This document shows positions 27,203 through 36,846 of a DNA stretch of 64,000 nt, piece after piece. The notes below the pieces were generated by a model. That model saw nothing but the letters and a program-made list of their open reading frames with translations. It was not told where the DNA came from and did no database searches. Position 1 is the first letter of the stretch. The number at the start of each line of letters is the position of its first letter. A program made the translations under genes and the position numbers. Location of the stretch: NCBI RefSeq assembly GCF_900094575.1, contig NZ_FMAE01000002.1:248001-312000 (forward strand). The letters run 5' to 3'. The DNA is from Bradyrhizobium yuanmingense. GTDB lineage: Bacteria > Pseudomonadota > Alphaproteobacteria > Rhizobiales > Xanthobacteraceae.

Positions 27203-27840
27203 CGCAAGAAATTCGAGATCAGGGCCAGCCCGAAGCGCTGGCTCTTCTCGGGGTGGAATTGCGTGCCGATGGCGGTGTCCTTGCCGACGATCGCGGTGAC
27301 GGGCCCCCCGTAATCGGCGCGCGCAAGCACGTCCGCCTCGCTGGCGGCGTTGAGATGGTAGGAGTGCACGAAATAAGCGTGCTGGCCCTTGGGACCGAGC
27401 GGCAGCTTGTTCAGCACCGGATGCTCCTGCAGCAGGTCCAGCGTATTCCAGCCCATGTGCGGGATCTTCAGGCTTTCATCGCGCGGCGTGATCTTCTCGA
27501 CGTCGCCGCCGATCCAGTTCAAGCCCTCGGTGACGACGTGTTCCTTGCCGCGGCTCGCCATCAGCTGCATGCCGACGCAGATGCCGAAGAACGGCCGCGC
27601 CTTGACGCGCACCGCTTCGGTGATGGCCTCGACCATGCCGTTGACGGCGTCCAGCCCGCGCCGGCAATCGGCGAAGGCACCGACACCCGGCAGCACCAGG
27701 CGATCGGCCTCGTAAGCCTGGTCCGGATCGCTGGTAACAAAGACCTTTTGCGGGCTCTCCAGGCTGCGCGCGGCGCGCTCGAAGGCTTTCGCGGCGGAAT
27801 GCAGGTTGCCGGAACCGTAATCGATGATGGCGACGCTCAT
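27190..27840 (-). CDS. hisH: Imidazole glycerol phosphate synthase, glutaminase subunit
   Basis: Class I glutamine amidotransferase that feeds ammonia to HisF. From ATG at 27840 it has 216 residues with [22 protein letters not shown], the nucleophile Cys in [12 protein letters not shown] and the His-x-Glu pair in [10 protein letters not shown]. Its start overlaps the upstream DUF2628 gene by four bases (ATGA). Confidence 0.98.
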   Translation of the reverse strand: MSVAIIDYGSGNLHSAAKAFERAARSLESPQKVFVTSDPDQAYEADRLVLPGVGAFADCRRGLDAVNGMVEAITEAVRVKARPFFGICVGMQLMASRGKEHVVTEGLNWIGGDVEKITPRDESLKIPHMGWNTLDLLQEHPVLNKLPLGPKGQHAYFVHSYHLNAASEADVLARADYGGPVTAIVGKDTAIGTQFHPEKSQRFGLALISNFLRWKP

Positions 27841-28367
27841 CTTGACCCTCCCGGTTCTGGAAACAACCCAATGATGCCGCCGGCCGGAATCGGCGGCGGG
27901 TTCGAGAATGGCTGACCCGGCACATTGCGGGTCGGCGGCGGGCCGCCGCGGTCGACGGCCCATTGATCGCCAGCGCTACCGTTCTGCTTCTGGCTCCAGC
28001 GCTCGAAGAAGCGGCGCTCCGCAGTATCGCTGTCGTCGGCGACGACGATGTCGAGCTGCCGCCACTTGCCGCGCGACAAGGTCCAGCGGCGCAGGCTCGA
28101 GGCTTCGAGGCCCATCAGCAGCGCGACGATGCAATCGGCGAAAAAGATAGAGGAGCGCCCGACGCCGAGACTCGACAGCCCCGCGTTGAACGCAACCAGG
28201 AAGATCAGATAGCCGATCAGCGCCAGCCACAGCCGATTCCACAGCAGCCAGAACGGACCGAAGATCATCGCCCAGAAATGGAAGCCGTCGCGCACGAACA
28301 CGAACTTGTCGGACGCGCGCGGATCGGCTCCTGCGGGTGAGGGAGCGTGAACTGTGTAGACAGGCAT
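27837..28367 (-). CDS. DUF2628 membrane protein inside the his operon
   Basis: 176 residues from ATG at 28367 ([34 protein letters not shown]). Two or three membrane helices follow ([32 protein letters not shown], and [18 protein letters not shown]), then a hydrophilic Pro/Gly-rich tail. The [14 protein letters not shown]...PFWLLW block is the DUF2628 signature. Function unknown. Overlapping hisH by four bases and lying 65 bases after hisB, it is certainly co-transcribed with histidine genes, but nothing links it chemically to the pathway. Confidence 0.9.
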   Translation of the reverse strand: MPVYTVHAPSPAGADPRASDKFVFVRDGFHFWAMIFGPFWLLWNRLWLALIGYLIFLVAFNAGLSSLGVGRSSIFFADCIVALLMGLEASSLRRWTLSRGKWRQLDIVVADDSDTAERRFFERWSQKQNGSAGDQWAVDRGGPPPTRNVPGQPFSNPPPIPAGGIIGLFPEPGGSR

Positions 28368-28432
28368 GGGTGATGCCCCGTTCTCGAAAATCAGTGATGC
28401 CGCCAGCAGCCTTCGCCGCAAGACGGAAGATG

Positions 28433-29026
28433 TCAGCCGCCGAGCGAGCCCTTGGTGGAGGGGATCTCGCCCGCCGCCTTCGGATCGATCGCCACGGCCG
28501 CGCGGAGCGCCCGCGCCAGACCCTTGAAGCAGGACTCGGCGATATGATGGCTGTTATCGCCATATAGGGTCTCGACGTGGAGAGTCACGCCGGCGTTGAT
28601 GGCAAAAGCCTGGAACCACTCGCGCACCAGCTCGGTGTCGAACTCGCCGATCTTGTGCCGGGGGAAGTCGGCCTTGAACACCAGGAACGGGCGGCCCGAG
28701 ATGTCGATCACCACGCGCGTCAGCGTCTCGTCCATGGGCATGTGCACGCCGGCATAGCGGGTGATACCCGCCATGTTGCCGAGTGCCTGCTTGACCGCCT
28801 GGCCAAGCGCAATGCCGGTGTCTTCGGTGGTATGGTGATAATCAATGTGCAGGTCGCCCACCGCCTTGACCGTGAGGTCGATGCGGGAATGGCGGGCGAG
28901 AAGATCGAGCATATGGTCGAAAAAGCCGATGCCGGTCGCGATATTGGCCACGCCGGTGCCATCGAGGTTCACGGAGACCTCGATGTCGGTTTCCTTGGTC
29001 TTGCGCTTGATCGTCGCGGTGCGCAT
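28433..29026 (-). CDS. hisB: Imidazoleglycerol-phosphate dehydratase
   Basis: Dehydrates IGP to imidazole acetol phosphate. The 197-aa, dehydratase-only protein has the manganese-binding His motifs [16 protein letters not shown] and [19 protein letters not shown], and [16 protein letters not shown] near the start. First gene of the leftward operon hisB-DUF2628-hisH-hisA-hisF-hisE-coaA; divergent from hslV. Confidence 0.98.
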   Translation of the reverse strand: MRTATIKRKTKETDIEVSVNLDGTGVANIATGIGFFDHMLDLLARHSRIDLTVKAVGDLHIDYHHTTEDTGIALGQAVKQALGNMAGITRYAGVHMPMDETLTRVVIDISGRPFLVFKADFPRHKIGEFDTELVREWFQAFAINAGVTLHVETLYGDNSHHIAESCFKGLARALRAAVAIDPKAAGEIPSTKGSLGG

Positions 29027-29217
29027 TGAAAGCTGGCTTTCATCCTAGCTAGGGAGCCGAAAACGCCAGTCTCTTAACAGCCAAATGACACCTTCGCTAC
29101 TGCGGGAACGGCCGGCCGGACCTCTACTTCTGCCTATGGTGAGCGAAATTCGGCCCGGAACGGCCCGTTGTGCCCTTGGTCTCGACCGCCTAAATCAGGC
29201 CGGACAGTGAGGTATTC

Positions 29218-29778
29218 ATGCAGGACTCCCAGAACAGCTCGCCGGGCTGGCACGGCACCACGATTCTAACGGTCCGCAAGGGCGGCAAGGTGGTGGTCGG
29301 CGGCGACGGCCAGGTCTCGATCGGCCAGACCGTGATCAAGTCCAATGCCAAGAAGGTCCGCAAGCTCGGCAAGGGCGACGTCATCGGCGGCTTTGCCGGC
29401 GCCACGGCTGACGCCTTCACGCTGTTCGAGCGGCTCGAATCCAAGCTCGAGCAATATCCGGGGCAGCTGACCCGGGCGGCGGTGGAGCTCGCCAAGGACT
29501 GGCGCACCGACCGCTATCTTCGGCGGCTGGAGGCCATGATGATCGTGGCTGACAGGGACGTCTCCCTCGTGCTGACAGGCACCGGCGACGTGCTCGAACC
29601 CGAGGCCGGCGTGATGGCGATCGGCTCCGGCGGCAATTACGCGCTGGCGGCGGCCCGGGCCCTGCTCGACACCGACAAGGACGCCGAGACCATCGTCCGC
29701 CGCTCCCTGGACATCGCCGCGGACATCTGCGTCTACACCAACCGGAATCTGACGATCGAGAGCCTGGCTACGGGGTAG
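29218..29778 (+). CDS. hslV: HslV (ClpQ) protease subunit with N-terminal propeptide
   Basis: Proteasome-related threonine peptidase that works with HslU. The 186-aa protein contains [26 protein letters not shown]; by homology the catalytic Thr is residue 14, so 13 residues ([13 protein letters not shown]) must be removed, against only Met in E. coli. Other marks: [28 protein letters not shown] and [14 protein letters not shown]. The partner hslU is two genes downstream. Confidence 0.97.
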   Translation: MQDSQNSSPGWHGTTILTVRKGGKVVVGGDGQVSIGQTVIKSNAKKVRKLGKGDVIGGFAGATADAFTLFERLESKLEQYPGQLTRAAVELAKDWRTDRYLRRLEAMMIVADRDVSLVLTGTGDVLEPEAGVMAIGSGGNYALAAARALLDTDKDAETIVRRSLDIAADICVYTNRNLTIESLATG

Positions 29779-29825
29779 GGCGGAGGGGTCATTTGTCCGA
29801 GTGCCTCTCCGCACGGTCGGTGCAA

Positions 29826-29946
29826 CCTCTCCCGCTTGCGGGGGAGGTCGGCGCGAAGCGCCGGGTGGGGGCTCTTCCCTCTGGGGGATTGTCCCATTGC
29901 GGAAACACCCTCTCCCCAACCCTCTCCCGCAAGCGGGAGAGGGAGA
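29826..29946. repeat. Palindromic repeat type G between hslV and the GNAT gene
   Basis: Two hairpins flank the element: CCTCTCCCGCTTGCGGGGGAGG at the left (shown in part) and CTCTCCCGCAAGCGGGAGAG at the right, which is a perfect palindrome. Single hairpins of the same kind are at 33606-33630 and 55035-55056. It splits the hslV-hslU cluster. Confidence 0.8.
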
Positions 29947-29968
29947 GCAGCACCGCTGTGGACGCTAG

Positions 29969-30451
29969 ATGACGCAAAGCTACGCCTTCCGTCCCATGAC
30001 CGCGGCCGACATGCCGCTGATCCGGCGCTGGCTCGCCGCACCGCATGTTGCCGAATGGTGGCATGATCCGGAGACGCTTGAATTCGTCGGCGGCGACCTC
30101 GATCATCCTGACCTGGCGCAGTTCATCGTCAGCCTTGACGGCCGGCCTTCCGCCTACCTGCAGTGCTACCGGCTCGGCGATTGGCATATCAGCTTCGGCC
30201 CGCAGCCCGTGGGCACTCGCGGCCTCGATCAGTTCATCGGCGAGGCCGACATGCTCGGATGCGGCCACGGCTCCGCTTTCATCCGCGCCTTCATCGACCA
30301 GCTCTTCGCGCGCGGTGTGCCGCGCATCGTGATAGACCCGAGTCCTTCCAATGCGCGCGCGATTCGTGCCTATGAGAAAGCTGGCTTCGTGCCGCAGCAC
30401 GAGATCGTCACGCCCGATGGTCCCGCACTCCTGATGATCCGAGACCCATGA
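29969..30451 (+). CDS. GNAT family N-acetyltransferase, AAC(6')-like
   Basis: 160-residue acetyltransferase with the N-terminal block [29 protein letters not shown] seen in AAC(6')-type and related GNATs, and the acetyl-CoA region [19 protein letters not shown]. The usual R/Q-x-x-G-x-G/A loop is weak here ([17 protein letters not shown]). The substrate cannot be predicted: many such proteins are protein or siderophore acetylases rather than aminoglycoside-modifying enzymes. It overlaps the next gene by four bases and lies between hslV and hslU. Confidence 0.88.
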   Translation: MTQSYAFRPMTAADMPLIRRWLAAPHVAEWWHDPETLEFVGGDLDHPDLAQFIVSLDGRPSAYLQCYRLGDWHISFGPQPVGTRGLDQFIGEADMLGCGHGSAFIRAFIDQLFARGVPRIVIDPSPSNARAIRAYEKAGFVPQHEIVTPDGPALLMIRDP

Positions 30452-31065
30452 CGCTCGCCGCAAGCCCCGCCGCCAAGACCACATTCCCGCCGCTCGCCTG
30501 GGCCGGCATCGCGCTGTTGCTGCTGGCGCTGCAGGCCGCGATCCTGCTGGCGATGGGGCGGGTGCCGATCTGCGCCTGCGGCACCATCAAGCTGTGGCAC
30601 GGCGTGGTGAACAGCTCGGAGAATTCTCAGCAGATTGCAGACTGGTACACGTTCTCACACGTCCTGCACGGCTTCCTGTTCTACGGCCTGACCTGGCTGC
30701 TGTTCGCGCGGTTTCCCTTGCTGTCTCTCTCCTGGCCCGCACGGCTGATCATCGCCATCCTGATCGAAGGCGCCTGGGAGATCGTCGAGAACTCGCCCTT
30801 CATCATCGAGCGCTACCGCGCCGGCACGATCTCGCTGGATTATTACGGCGACAGCATCCTCAATTCGGTCTCGGACAATCTGGCCATGATCTTGGGGTTC
30901 CTGGCCGCACGCGCGCTGCCTGTCACCACGACCGTGCTGCTGGGCATCGCCTTCGAGATCGTGCTGGCGCTCCACATTCGCGACAATCTGACGCTCAATA
31001 TCCTGATGCTGATCCATCCGATCGAGGCCGTGAAGCAATGGCAATCCGGCCCGCCGATCATCTGA
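30448..31065 (+). CDS. DUF2585 (UPF0314) membrane protein
   Basis: 205 residues with about five membrane helices. The family block [45 protein letters not shown] is clear in near form ([14 protein letters not shown]...), followed by [18 protein letters not shown] and [21 protein letters not shown]. Conserved acidic and His residues within membrane segments suggest an enzyme or ion site, but no function is known. It starts within the GNAT stop region (ATGA overlap). Confidence 0.92.
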   Translation: MTLAASPAAKTTFPPLAWAGIALLLLALQAAILLAMGRVPICACGTIKLWHGVVNSSENSQQIADWYTFSHVLHGFLFYGLTWLLFARFPLLSLSWPARLIIAILIEGAWEIVENSPFIIERYRAGTISLDYYGDSILNSVSDNLAMILGFLAARALPVTTTVLLGIAFEIVLALHIRDNLTLNILMLIHPIEAVKQWQSGPPII

Positions 31066-31114
31066 GCCAAAATGCGGCTTGTCCTTGGCCGTCTCCCGCC
31101 CTAGCTAATCAGAC

Positions 31115-32419
31115 ATGACAGACTTCTCCCCCCGCGAAATCGTTTCCGAACTCGACCGTTTCATCGTCGGCCAGGGCGACGCCAAGCGCGCCGTATCGAT
31201 CGCGCTGCGCAACCGCTGGCGCCGGCAGCAGCTCACCGGCTCCTTGCGCGAGGAGGTGCTGCCGAAGAACATCCTGATGATCGGCCCCACCGGCGTCGGC
31301 AAGACGGAAATCGCGCGGCGGCTCGCCAAGCTCGCGAATGCGCCGTTCCTGAAGGTCGAAGCGACCAAGTTCACCGAGGTCGGCTATGTCGGCCGCGACG
31401 TCGAGCAGATCATCCGCGATCTCGTCGAGGTCGCAATCGCGCAGGTGCGCGAGCGAAAGCGCAAGGACGTGCAGGCGCGCGCCCAGCTTGCCGCCGAGGA
31501 GCGCGTGCTGGATGCGCTGGTCGGCGCCAATGCGAGCTCGGCGACACGGGAATCCTTCCGCAAGAAACTGCGCGCCGGCGAACTGAACGACAAGGAAATC
31601 GAGATCGAGACGCAGTCGTCGGGCGGCGGCATGCCGATGTTCGAGATCCCGGGCATGCCGGGCGCTCAGATGGGCGCGATCTCGCTCGGCGACATCTTCG
31701 GCAAGCTCGGCGGCCGCAGCAAGACGCGCCGGCTGACGGTAGAGAGCTCGCACGAGATCCTCGTCAACGAGGAATCCGACAAGCTCTTGGACACCGAGCA
31801 GCTGACGCTGGAGGCGATCAGCGCGGTCGAGAACAACGGCATCGTGTTCCTCGACGAGATCGACAAGATCTGCGCCCGCGACGGCCGCGTCGGCGGCGAC
31901 GTCTCGCGCGAGGGCGTCCAGCGCGATCTCCTGCCGCTGATCGAGGGCACCACGGTCTCGACCAAGCACGGCGCGGTCAAGACCGATCACATCCTCTTCA
32001 TCGCCTCCGGCGCCTTCCATGTCGCCAAGCCGTCGGACCTCTTGCCGGAATTGCAGGGCCGCCTGCCGATCCGGGTCGAATTGCAGGCGCTGACCCGCGA
32101 CGACATGCGCCGCATCCTGACCGAGCCCGAGGCCTCGCTGATCAAGCAATATGTGGCCCTGATGCAGACCGAAGGCGTGACACTCGACATCACCGACAGC
32201 GCCATCGATGCGCTGGCCGACATTGCGGTTGCCGTCAACTCAACGGTCGAGAACATCGGCGCCCGGCGGCTGCAGACGGTGATGGAGCGGGTGCTGGACG
32301 AGATCTCCTTCACCGCCCCCGACCGCAACGGCGAGACCGTCCGGCTCGATGCGGATTACGTGCAAAAGCACATCGGCGACCTCGCCAAGAATGCGGATCT
32401 GAGCCGCTTCATTTTGTGA
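31115..32419 (+). CDS. hslU: HslU (ClpY) ATPase subunit
   Basis: AAA+ unfoldase that feeds substrates to HslV. The 434-aa protein has Walker A GPTGVGKT (57-64), Walker [13 protein letters not shown], an I-domain between them, and the C-terminal LSRFIL that docks into HslV and activates it. The conserved pore and sensor regions ([31 protein letters not shown]) are present. Normal length. Confidence 0.98.
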   Translation: MTDFSPREIVSELDRFIVGQGDAKRAVSIALRNRWRRQQLTGSLREEVLPKNILMIGPTGVGKTEIARRLAKLANAPFLKVEATKFTEVGYVGRDVEQIIRDLVEVAIAQVRERKRKDVQARAQLAAEERVLDALVGANASSATRESFRKKLRAGELNDKEIEIETQSSGGGMPMFEIPGMPGAQMGAISLGDIFGKLGGRSKTRRLTVESSHEILVNEESDKLLDTEQLTLEAISAVENNGIVFLDEIDKICARDGRVGGDVSREGVQRDLLPLIEGTTVSTKHGAVKTDHILFIASGAFHVAKPSDLLPELQGRLPIRVELQALTRDDMRRILTEPEASLIKQYVALMQTEGVTLDITDSAIDALADIAVAVNSTVENIGARRLQTVMERVLDEISFTAPDRNGETVRLDADYVQKHIGDLAKNADLSRFIL

Positions 32420-32447
32420 TTCGGAGCGGTCACGCTATTGATGCGGC

Positions 32448-33572
32448 GTGACCGTACGCATCCTGCAAAATCCCTGGCGGCTCCTGCTCGCGATCAACGC
32501 GGCGGTCATCGTCGGCGTGCTCATTCACAAGATCCAGCTGCCGCCTTACGTCCCCTACATCCATCTCCTGGTCGACTATCATTTCGGCTTCATCAAGCGC
32601 GCGCTGATCGGGGCAATCGTCGCGCTGTTCACCGACAAGGTGCCGGTATGGCCAGTGTTCGCGCTCGGCGGGGCGACGTGGCTGGCAACGCTGGGCCTCT
32701 ATGCCAGGCTGTTCCAGAAGACGTTCGGTTTTTCCGCGAGAACGCTGCCGCTGTTCGTCTTCACCGCGGGCTCGCCGTTCTTCCTCAAGAACTTCATGCA
32801 CACGCTCGGCCATTTCGACATCTATGGCTGCGCGCTGGCGATCATCCTGCTGCTGATGCCGGCGGGCTCGCTGGTCTTCGTGGCGACGGCTGCGCTGTTC
32901 TCGATCGTTCTCGTGCTGATCCATCACATTCATCTCTTGATGTACGTGCCGACGATCATCACCATCGTCGTGATCCGGCATTACCTTGCTTACGGTTGTG
33001 ACCGCAGCAATGTTGTCTTCGGCGGGGTCGCTCTCGCCATTGTCTCCGCGCTGTTCTTCGCCGCGCAGTTTCTGGGAACGATGCCGGTCCCCGAAGCGGA
33101 CTTCGTCGCCTATCTCAAAAGCCGGATGGCCGATCCTGCGCGCATCGACCTCTTGCAATTCGCCTACATCTGGTACCAGCCGCTGGCGAAGGAGGTTGCC
33201 GACACCTGGGGCCGCCTGCCGCACAACATCCTCGGCGTGCCCGTGTTCGCAGCTCTGATCTGGCTGCACGCGCCGCTGTGGCGCTTCTTTGCCAGCCTGA
33301 TCGGCGCGCTCGCCAGCGATCTGCACAAGCGGCTCGTCATCGCAGCACTGGTCGGCATCAGTGTCGCCTATCTCGTGATGTTCGCGATGGTGTTCGACTA
33401 TTCACGCTGGATCTCGAACTGGGCGGTCTGCATGTTCCTGATCCTTCACGCGGTGAAGATGCTTCCGGCCGCACGGGAGACAGCGCTGATCCCGGCGGAG
33501 GATCGGAAGACAAATATCTTCGGTTTGATCCTCACGCTGATCCCGCGCGTCGGAATCATCCGGCCGTTTTAG
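32448..33572 (+). CDS. Polytopic membrane protein of unknown function (374 aa)
   Basis: Not assigned to a family with confidence. About eight to nine membrane helices are visible. A motif near the first helices, LLVDYHFGFIKRALIGAIVALF, resembles the D-x-GF-x-(K/R)RxL-x-G segment found in several bacterial membrane glycosyltransferase-like or polymerase-like proteins; that is only a hint. Start is GTG at 32448 with a weak ribosome site (GGAG about 20 bases away), 28 bases after hslU, so read-through from hslU is likely. Confidence 0.8.
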   Translation: MTVRILQNPWRLLLAINAAVIVGVLIHKIQLPPYVPYIHLLVDYHFGFIKRALIGAIVALFTDKVPVWPVFALGGATWLATLGLYARLFQKTFGFSARTLPLFVFTAGSPFFLKNFMHTLGHFDIYGCALAIILLLMPAGSLVFVATAALFSIVLVLIHHIHLLMYVPTIITIVVIRHYLAYGCDRSNVVFGGVALAIVSALFFAAQFLGTMPVPEADFVAYLKSRMADPARIDLLQFAYIWYQPLAKEVADTWGRLPHNILGVPVFAALIWLHAPLWRFFASLIGALASDLHKRLVIAALVGISVAYLVMFAMVFDYSRWISNWAVCMFLILHAVKMLPAARETALIPAEDRKTNIFGLILTLIPRVGIIRPF

Positions 33573-33605
33573 CGCTCTGCTTAGGCGGCATCGGAGGTGC
33601 GCTCC

Positions 33606-33630
33606 CTCTCCCGCAAGCTTTGTGGGAGAG
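33606..33630. terminator. Hairpin between convergent genes (type G-like)
   Basis: CTCTCCC / GGGAGAG arms with an 11-base centre (GCAAGCTTTGT) between the ends of the membrane-protein gene and the Smr gene. It has no strong T tract; a role as bidirectional terminator is inferred from position. Confidence 0.45.
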
Positions 33631-33641
33631 ATGTAGTGCCA

Positions 33642-34232
33642 TTACCCTCTCGCCCGCCTGATCCGCACATACAGCGCCCCCTCGCCGCCGTGGCCGATCG
33701 CGGCTTCCTCGAAGCCGACCACGAAGGCGCGGAATTCCGGCAGGCTGAGCCATTCCGGCACTTGGCGGCGGAGCACGCCGCTTTCGCCGCCACTGCGTCC
33801 CTTGCCGGTGATGACGAGCACGAAGGTGAGGCCGTCCTGATGGGCGCGGTGCAGGAAGCCGGCCAGCGCGCGATGGGCGCGCATCTGGGTCATGCCGTGC
33901 AGATCGAGCCGTGCCTCGATCTCGCTGCGGCCGCGCGACAGCTTGGTTCGCTCGCGCTTGCCGAGCGGCGCTAGCGGCGGAATCGACGGCTTTGCAGCGC
34001 GCGGCGCCGGTGCAGCGGCAACCGGCCTTGACGGTGGCGAAGTCCTCGTCACCTGGGACCCGGGCGAAGATTCGGCGCGCGGGGTAGCATGCGCCTTGGC
34101 CGCGCGATGCTTCCGCAGCGGCTTGACATGCTTTGCGACGAGATCCCACAGCTCGCGCTCCTCCTCGCTCAGCGCGCGACGGCGCGGCGAGGGGCGAGGC
34201 TCCAGCACGGGCGGACGGGACGGCCGTTTCAT
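33642..34232 (-). CDS. Smr/MutS-family domain protein
   Basis: 196 residues. The N-terminal half is basic and Pro/Ala-rich; the C-terminal Smr domain (about 105-190) shows IEARLDLHGMTQMRAHRAL and FVLVITGKGRSGGESGVLRRQVPEWL, the LDLHG and TGKGxHS-type motifs of Smr nucleases. Stand-alone Smr proteins cleave nucleic acids in several species, and some act on stalled ribosome mRNA; the role here is open. Its start overlaps the end of mltA by four bases. Confidence 0.93.
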   Translation of the reverse strand: MKRPSRPPVLEPRPSPRRRALSEEERELWDLVAKHVKPLRKHRAAKAHATPRAESSPGSQVTRTSPPSRPVAAAPAPRAAKPSIPPLAPLGKRERTKLSRGRSEIEARLDLHGMTQMRAHRALAGFLHRAHQDGLTFVLVITGKGRSGGESGVLRRQVPEWLSLPEFRAFVVGFEEAAIGHGGEGALYVRIRRARG

Positions 34233-35764
34233 TGCGGGCGATGAGGACGATTCTTTGCCGGACGGCGCGGCTCAGGGGCAGGCTCGATCGCGGGACGCGG
34301 CACCGGCAGCGGAACCGGGCCGGCGACGGCGACTGTTTCGGTCTTGCCTTGCGCCGCCGCGGCGACGGGCGTGCCGGTCTTTGCCGGATCGGTCTGCGGA
34401 AACAGCTTTGCGATCTTCTCGGCGGGCCTTGGGTCCGGGATCGGCAGCTTCGCGGCGCGCGGGGCCGGATCGAGGCTCTTCGGCACCAGCATCACGAATT
34501 GCATGGGGTGGCGCAGCCGGCCGGAGACACGGCCGGCATCCGCGCCGGCGCCGAAAAACAGATCAGCCCGTGCGGGCCCGATGATGGCAGAGCCGGTGTC
34601 CTGCGCGATCATCAGCCGGCGGAACGGCGTCTTGGCGCGTTCTGACTCGATCGGAAGCTCGCCCTCGATGAAGAACGGCGTGCCGTAGACATGCAGCGAT
34701 TTGTCGACGGCGATGGAGCGCCCCGCGGTCAAGGGAATGCCTTGCGCGCCGACTGCCTCCTCCTTGTCGGAGAGGTTGACCTCGCGGAAGAAGATGTAGG
34801 CGCGGTTCGCGCGGCGCAGCTCCTTGGCGCCGTCGGGGTTCTGCGCCATCCACTCCCTGATCTTCTGCATCGACATCTCCTCTCTCGGGATGATGCCGCG
34901 CTCGATCAGGATGCGACCGACCGCCGTGTAGGGATAGCCGTTATAGGCGTCGTAATTGAGTCGAACCGAGCTGCCGTCGTCGAACTTGATGCGGGCCGAG
35001 CCCTGGATCTGCGCGAACAACAGATCGGTCGGATCCTTCAGCCAGGCGATCTCGAGCCCCCGGCCGGCGATCTTGCCGTCCTCGATCTCGCCGCGGTCGT
35101 AATAGGGCACCAGCTTGCGGCGGCCGATCTTGCGATAGACCGGGCCCTTGTTGGGCAGGCTGAGCGCATCCTGCTTGTAGCCGCGCACGAATAGATTCGA
35201 GGGACGGCGATAGACCGGCACGTTGTAGACGTCGGTCTGCGTTCGCGATCCCTCCAGCACCGGCTCGTAATAGCCGGTGACGAAGCCTTCGGGCTCGCCG
35301 AGCCGCGAGATCCGCAGCGGCGTGAAATTCTCCTCGAAGAAGGTCTTCGCTTTGCCGTCGTCGGCGAGATCCAGCGTCTTGGCGACACGGCAGGGCTCAC
35401 CCAGCGATGTGCCCAAAGCTTTGGGCTCGGCCTTGGCTTCGCCGTTCTGCGCATTGATCGGCTTGCAGCTGGCGCGAAAGGTCTTGTACGCGGCGAGATG
35501 ATTGTCGTCGCCCCACCCCTTCACGTCCGCCCAGGCCAGCGGCAGATATTGCGCGCCGGGAATTTCGAAGGGCAGGGTGAGCTGCGGATAGGGCAAGGCT
35601 CGTGGCGGAGCGGCAGGCGTTCGCGGCAGATGGTGGTGGTGGCTGCGATGGTGACGCCGCGCCGCCTCGGCGCCGAGCGAAAACGACGACAGCGCGACGG
35701 CAGCTGCGCAAAGCGCCGTCGCGCCGTTCTTCAGGAAGATATTAATTCGCGCTTCCGGTGCCAA
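34229..35764 (-). CDS. mltA: Membrane-bound lytic murein transglycosylase A
   Basis: Cleaves peptidoglycan glycan strands to 1,6-anhydromuramyl products. The 511-aa protein has an N-terminal hydrophobic signal (GATALCAAAVALSSFSLGAEAA), then an unusual His-rich stretch RRHHRSHHHHLPRTP, the MltA beta-barrel (FVTGYYEPVLEGSR, VPYYDRGEIEDGKIAGRGLEIAWLKDPTD, GSARIKFDDGS) and the 3D domain (IAQDTGSAIIGPARADLFFGAG) with its catalytic acidic residues. A C-terminal Pro-rich tail of about 100 residues is added. No lipobox is seen. The start is uncertain: TTG at 35764 (GGAAG before it) overlaps the upstream gene by 23 bases and no in-frame ATG precedes the signal. Confidence 0.92.
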   Translation of the reverse strand: MAPEARINIFLKNGATALCAAAVALSSFSLGAEAARRHHRSHHHHLPRTPAAPPRALPYPQLTLPFEIPGAQYLPLAWADVKGWGDDNHLAAYKTFRASCKPINAQNGEAKAEPKALGTSLGEPCRVAKTLDLADDGKAKTFFEENFTPLRISRLGEPEGFVTGYYEPVLEGSRTQTDVYNVPVYRRPSNLFVRGYKQDALSLPNKGPVYRKIGRRKLVPYYDRGEIEDGKIAGRGLEIAWLKDPTDLLFAQIQGSARIKFDDGSSVRLNYDAYNGYPYTAVGRILIERGIIPREEMSMQKIREWMAQNPDGAKELRRANRAYIFFREVNLSDKEEAVGAQGIPLTAGRSIAVDKSLHVYGTPFFIEGELPIESERAKTPFRRLMIAQDTGSAIIGPARADLFFGAGADAGRVSGRLRHPMQFVMLVPKSLDPAPRAAKLPIPDPRPAEKIAKLFPQTDPAKTGTPVAAAAQGKTETVAVAGPVPLPVPRPAIEPAPEPRRPAKNRPHRPQ

Positions 35765-36449
35765 CCAGCTTCCAGTTCGGATCGCGAGAGGAGGTGTCGC
35801 GGGCGAAAGTCCAGATATCGGTGATATCGGCGACGGTGTCGGCGCTGCCGTCGACGATGTTGCCGGCCTTGTCGCGGGTGGCCGAGATCATCTGCGAGAC
35901 GAAGCGCACGGTGAGCTGCGCACTGCGATCGCGCAACTCGGCGCCGACGAGCTCGGCCTTGTCGATCGACACGAAGCGCGTCTCGGTCTTCTGCTCGTTC
36001 TTCTCGCGTTCCTTGATTGCAGCGTCGAAGCTTTCATAGACGTCCGACGACAACAGATCGCGCAGCGCGCGGCGGTCGCCATTGGCAAAAGCCAGCACGA
36101 TCATCTCGTAGGCGCCGCGCGCGCCCGAGAGGAAATGGCGCGGGTCGAAGCTGGAATCCTTCTCGACGATGGCATCGAGACCCTGCGCCAGCGGCGTGCC
36201 CGGCTCGGTCAGCCCCTTCCAGCGATCGGACGGCGCGGTCGGCTCGGCCGTCGGCGCCAGCGGGGCCTGGTCGATCACCTTCCCCGGCATGGTCACGACG
36301 TTGTTGTCCTGGGCGCCTCCGAGCGCGTTGCGGGCGGCGGTGCGATCGAACGGCGGCCGCTCGTTGCCGGTGCGCTGCCCCAGCACGCTACGCAGCCGCA
36401 AGAAGATGAAGACGGCCAGCGCCAGGAATATGATGGTGTAGATGTCCAC
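35742..36449 (-). CDS. Tim44-like domain protein (TimA family)
   Basis: 235 residues: one N-terminal membrane anchor (MDIYTIIFLALAVFIFLRLRSVLG), a linker, and a C-terminal Tim44/ribosomal L45-like domain (DPRHFLSGARGAYEMIVLAFANGDRRALRDLLSSDVYESF...). Bacterial members sit in the inner membrane; the Caulobacter homologue TimA belongs to this group. The gene lies on the path from secB to mltA as in other alphaproteobacteria. Confidence 0.93.
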   Translation of the reverse strand: MDIYTIIFLALAVFIFLRLRSVLGQRTGNERPPFDRTAARNALGGAQDNNVVTMPGKVIDQAPLAPTAEPTAPSDRWKGLTEPGTPLAQGLDAIVEKDSSFDPRHFLSGARGAYEMIVLAFANGDRRALRDLLSSDVYESFDAAIKEREKNEQKTETRFVSIDKAELVGAELRDRSAQLTVRFVSQMISATRDKAGNIVDGSADTVADITDIWTFARDTSSRDPNWKLVGTGSAN

Positions 36450-36846
36450 GTCGTATTCGCTTTCTGGTCTTTGCAGGGCTCGTTGCCGGGAAAATCAATC
36501 CGGCCAGTAGACCGTTCCTTACGGAAACGGCAAGTCTACATCACCATTTTGGGTCCACGTCAGGTCCGTGGGATGTAGGCACGAAATCTGGCCCGGCCAA
36601 TGGCGCCTTTTGGCACAGCGCCAAGTGTAGCGCGTTTTATGCTTAAGGGGAAACCCGATCCTGCCTGGAAATGGCGCATCTTCAATCGTTTAAGGCGAAA
36701 TTTCGCGGAAAAGGCAGGAGGAACGTCAAAGCCGCGATTGCGGCCCGAATTCCCGGTCCGGGACCGTTCGTCCTTGTGGAACGAGCCGGCCCTATGTTAG
36801 CCAACCGCCGCGAAATTCAGCCCCAATCGGGTAAGGAGACACTTTC
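36450..36846. other. Divergent intergenic region between Tim44-like gene and secB
   Basis: 397 bases. It must hold both promoters. A reading frame at 36600-36800 gives an unconvincing 66-residue peptide. No fxsA gene is found here, although fxsA often lies beside secB in related bacteria. Confidence 0.5.

Noticed and set aside
36600..36800. 66-residue frame before secB, considered as an fxsA remnant
   Set aside because: No membrane segments or similarity to FxsA; probably chance.
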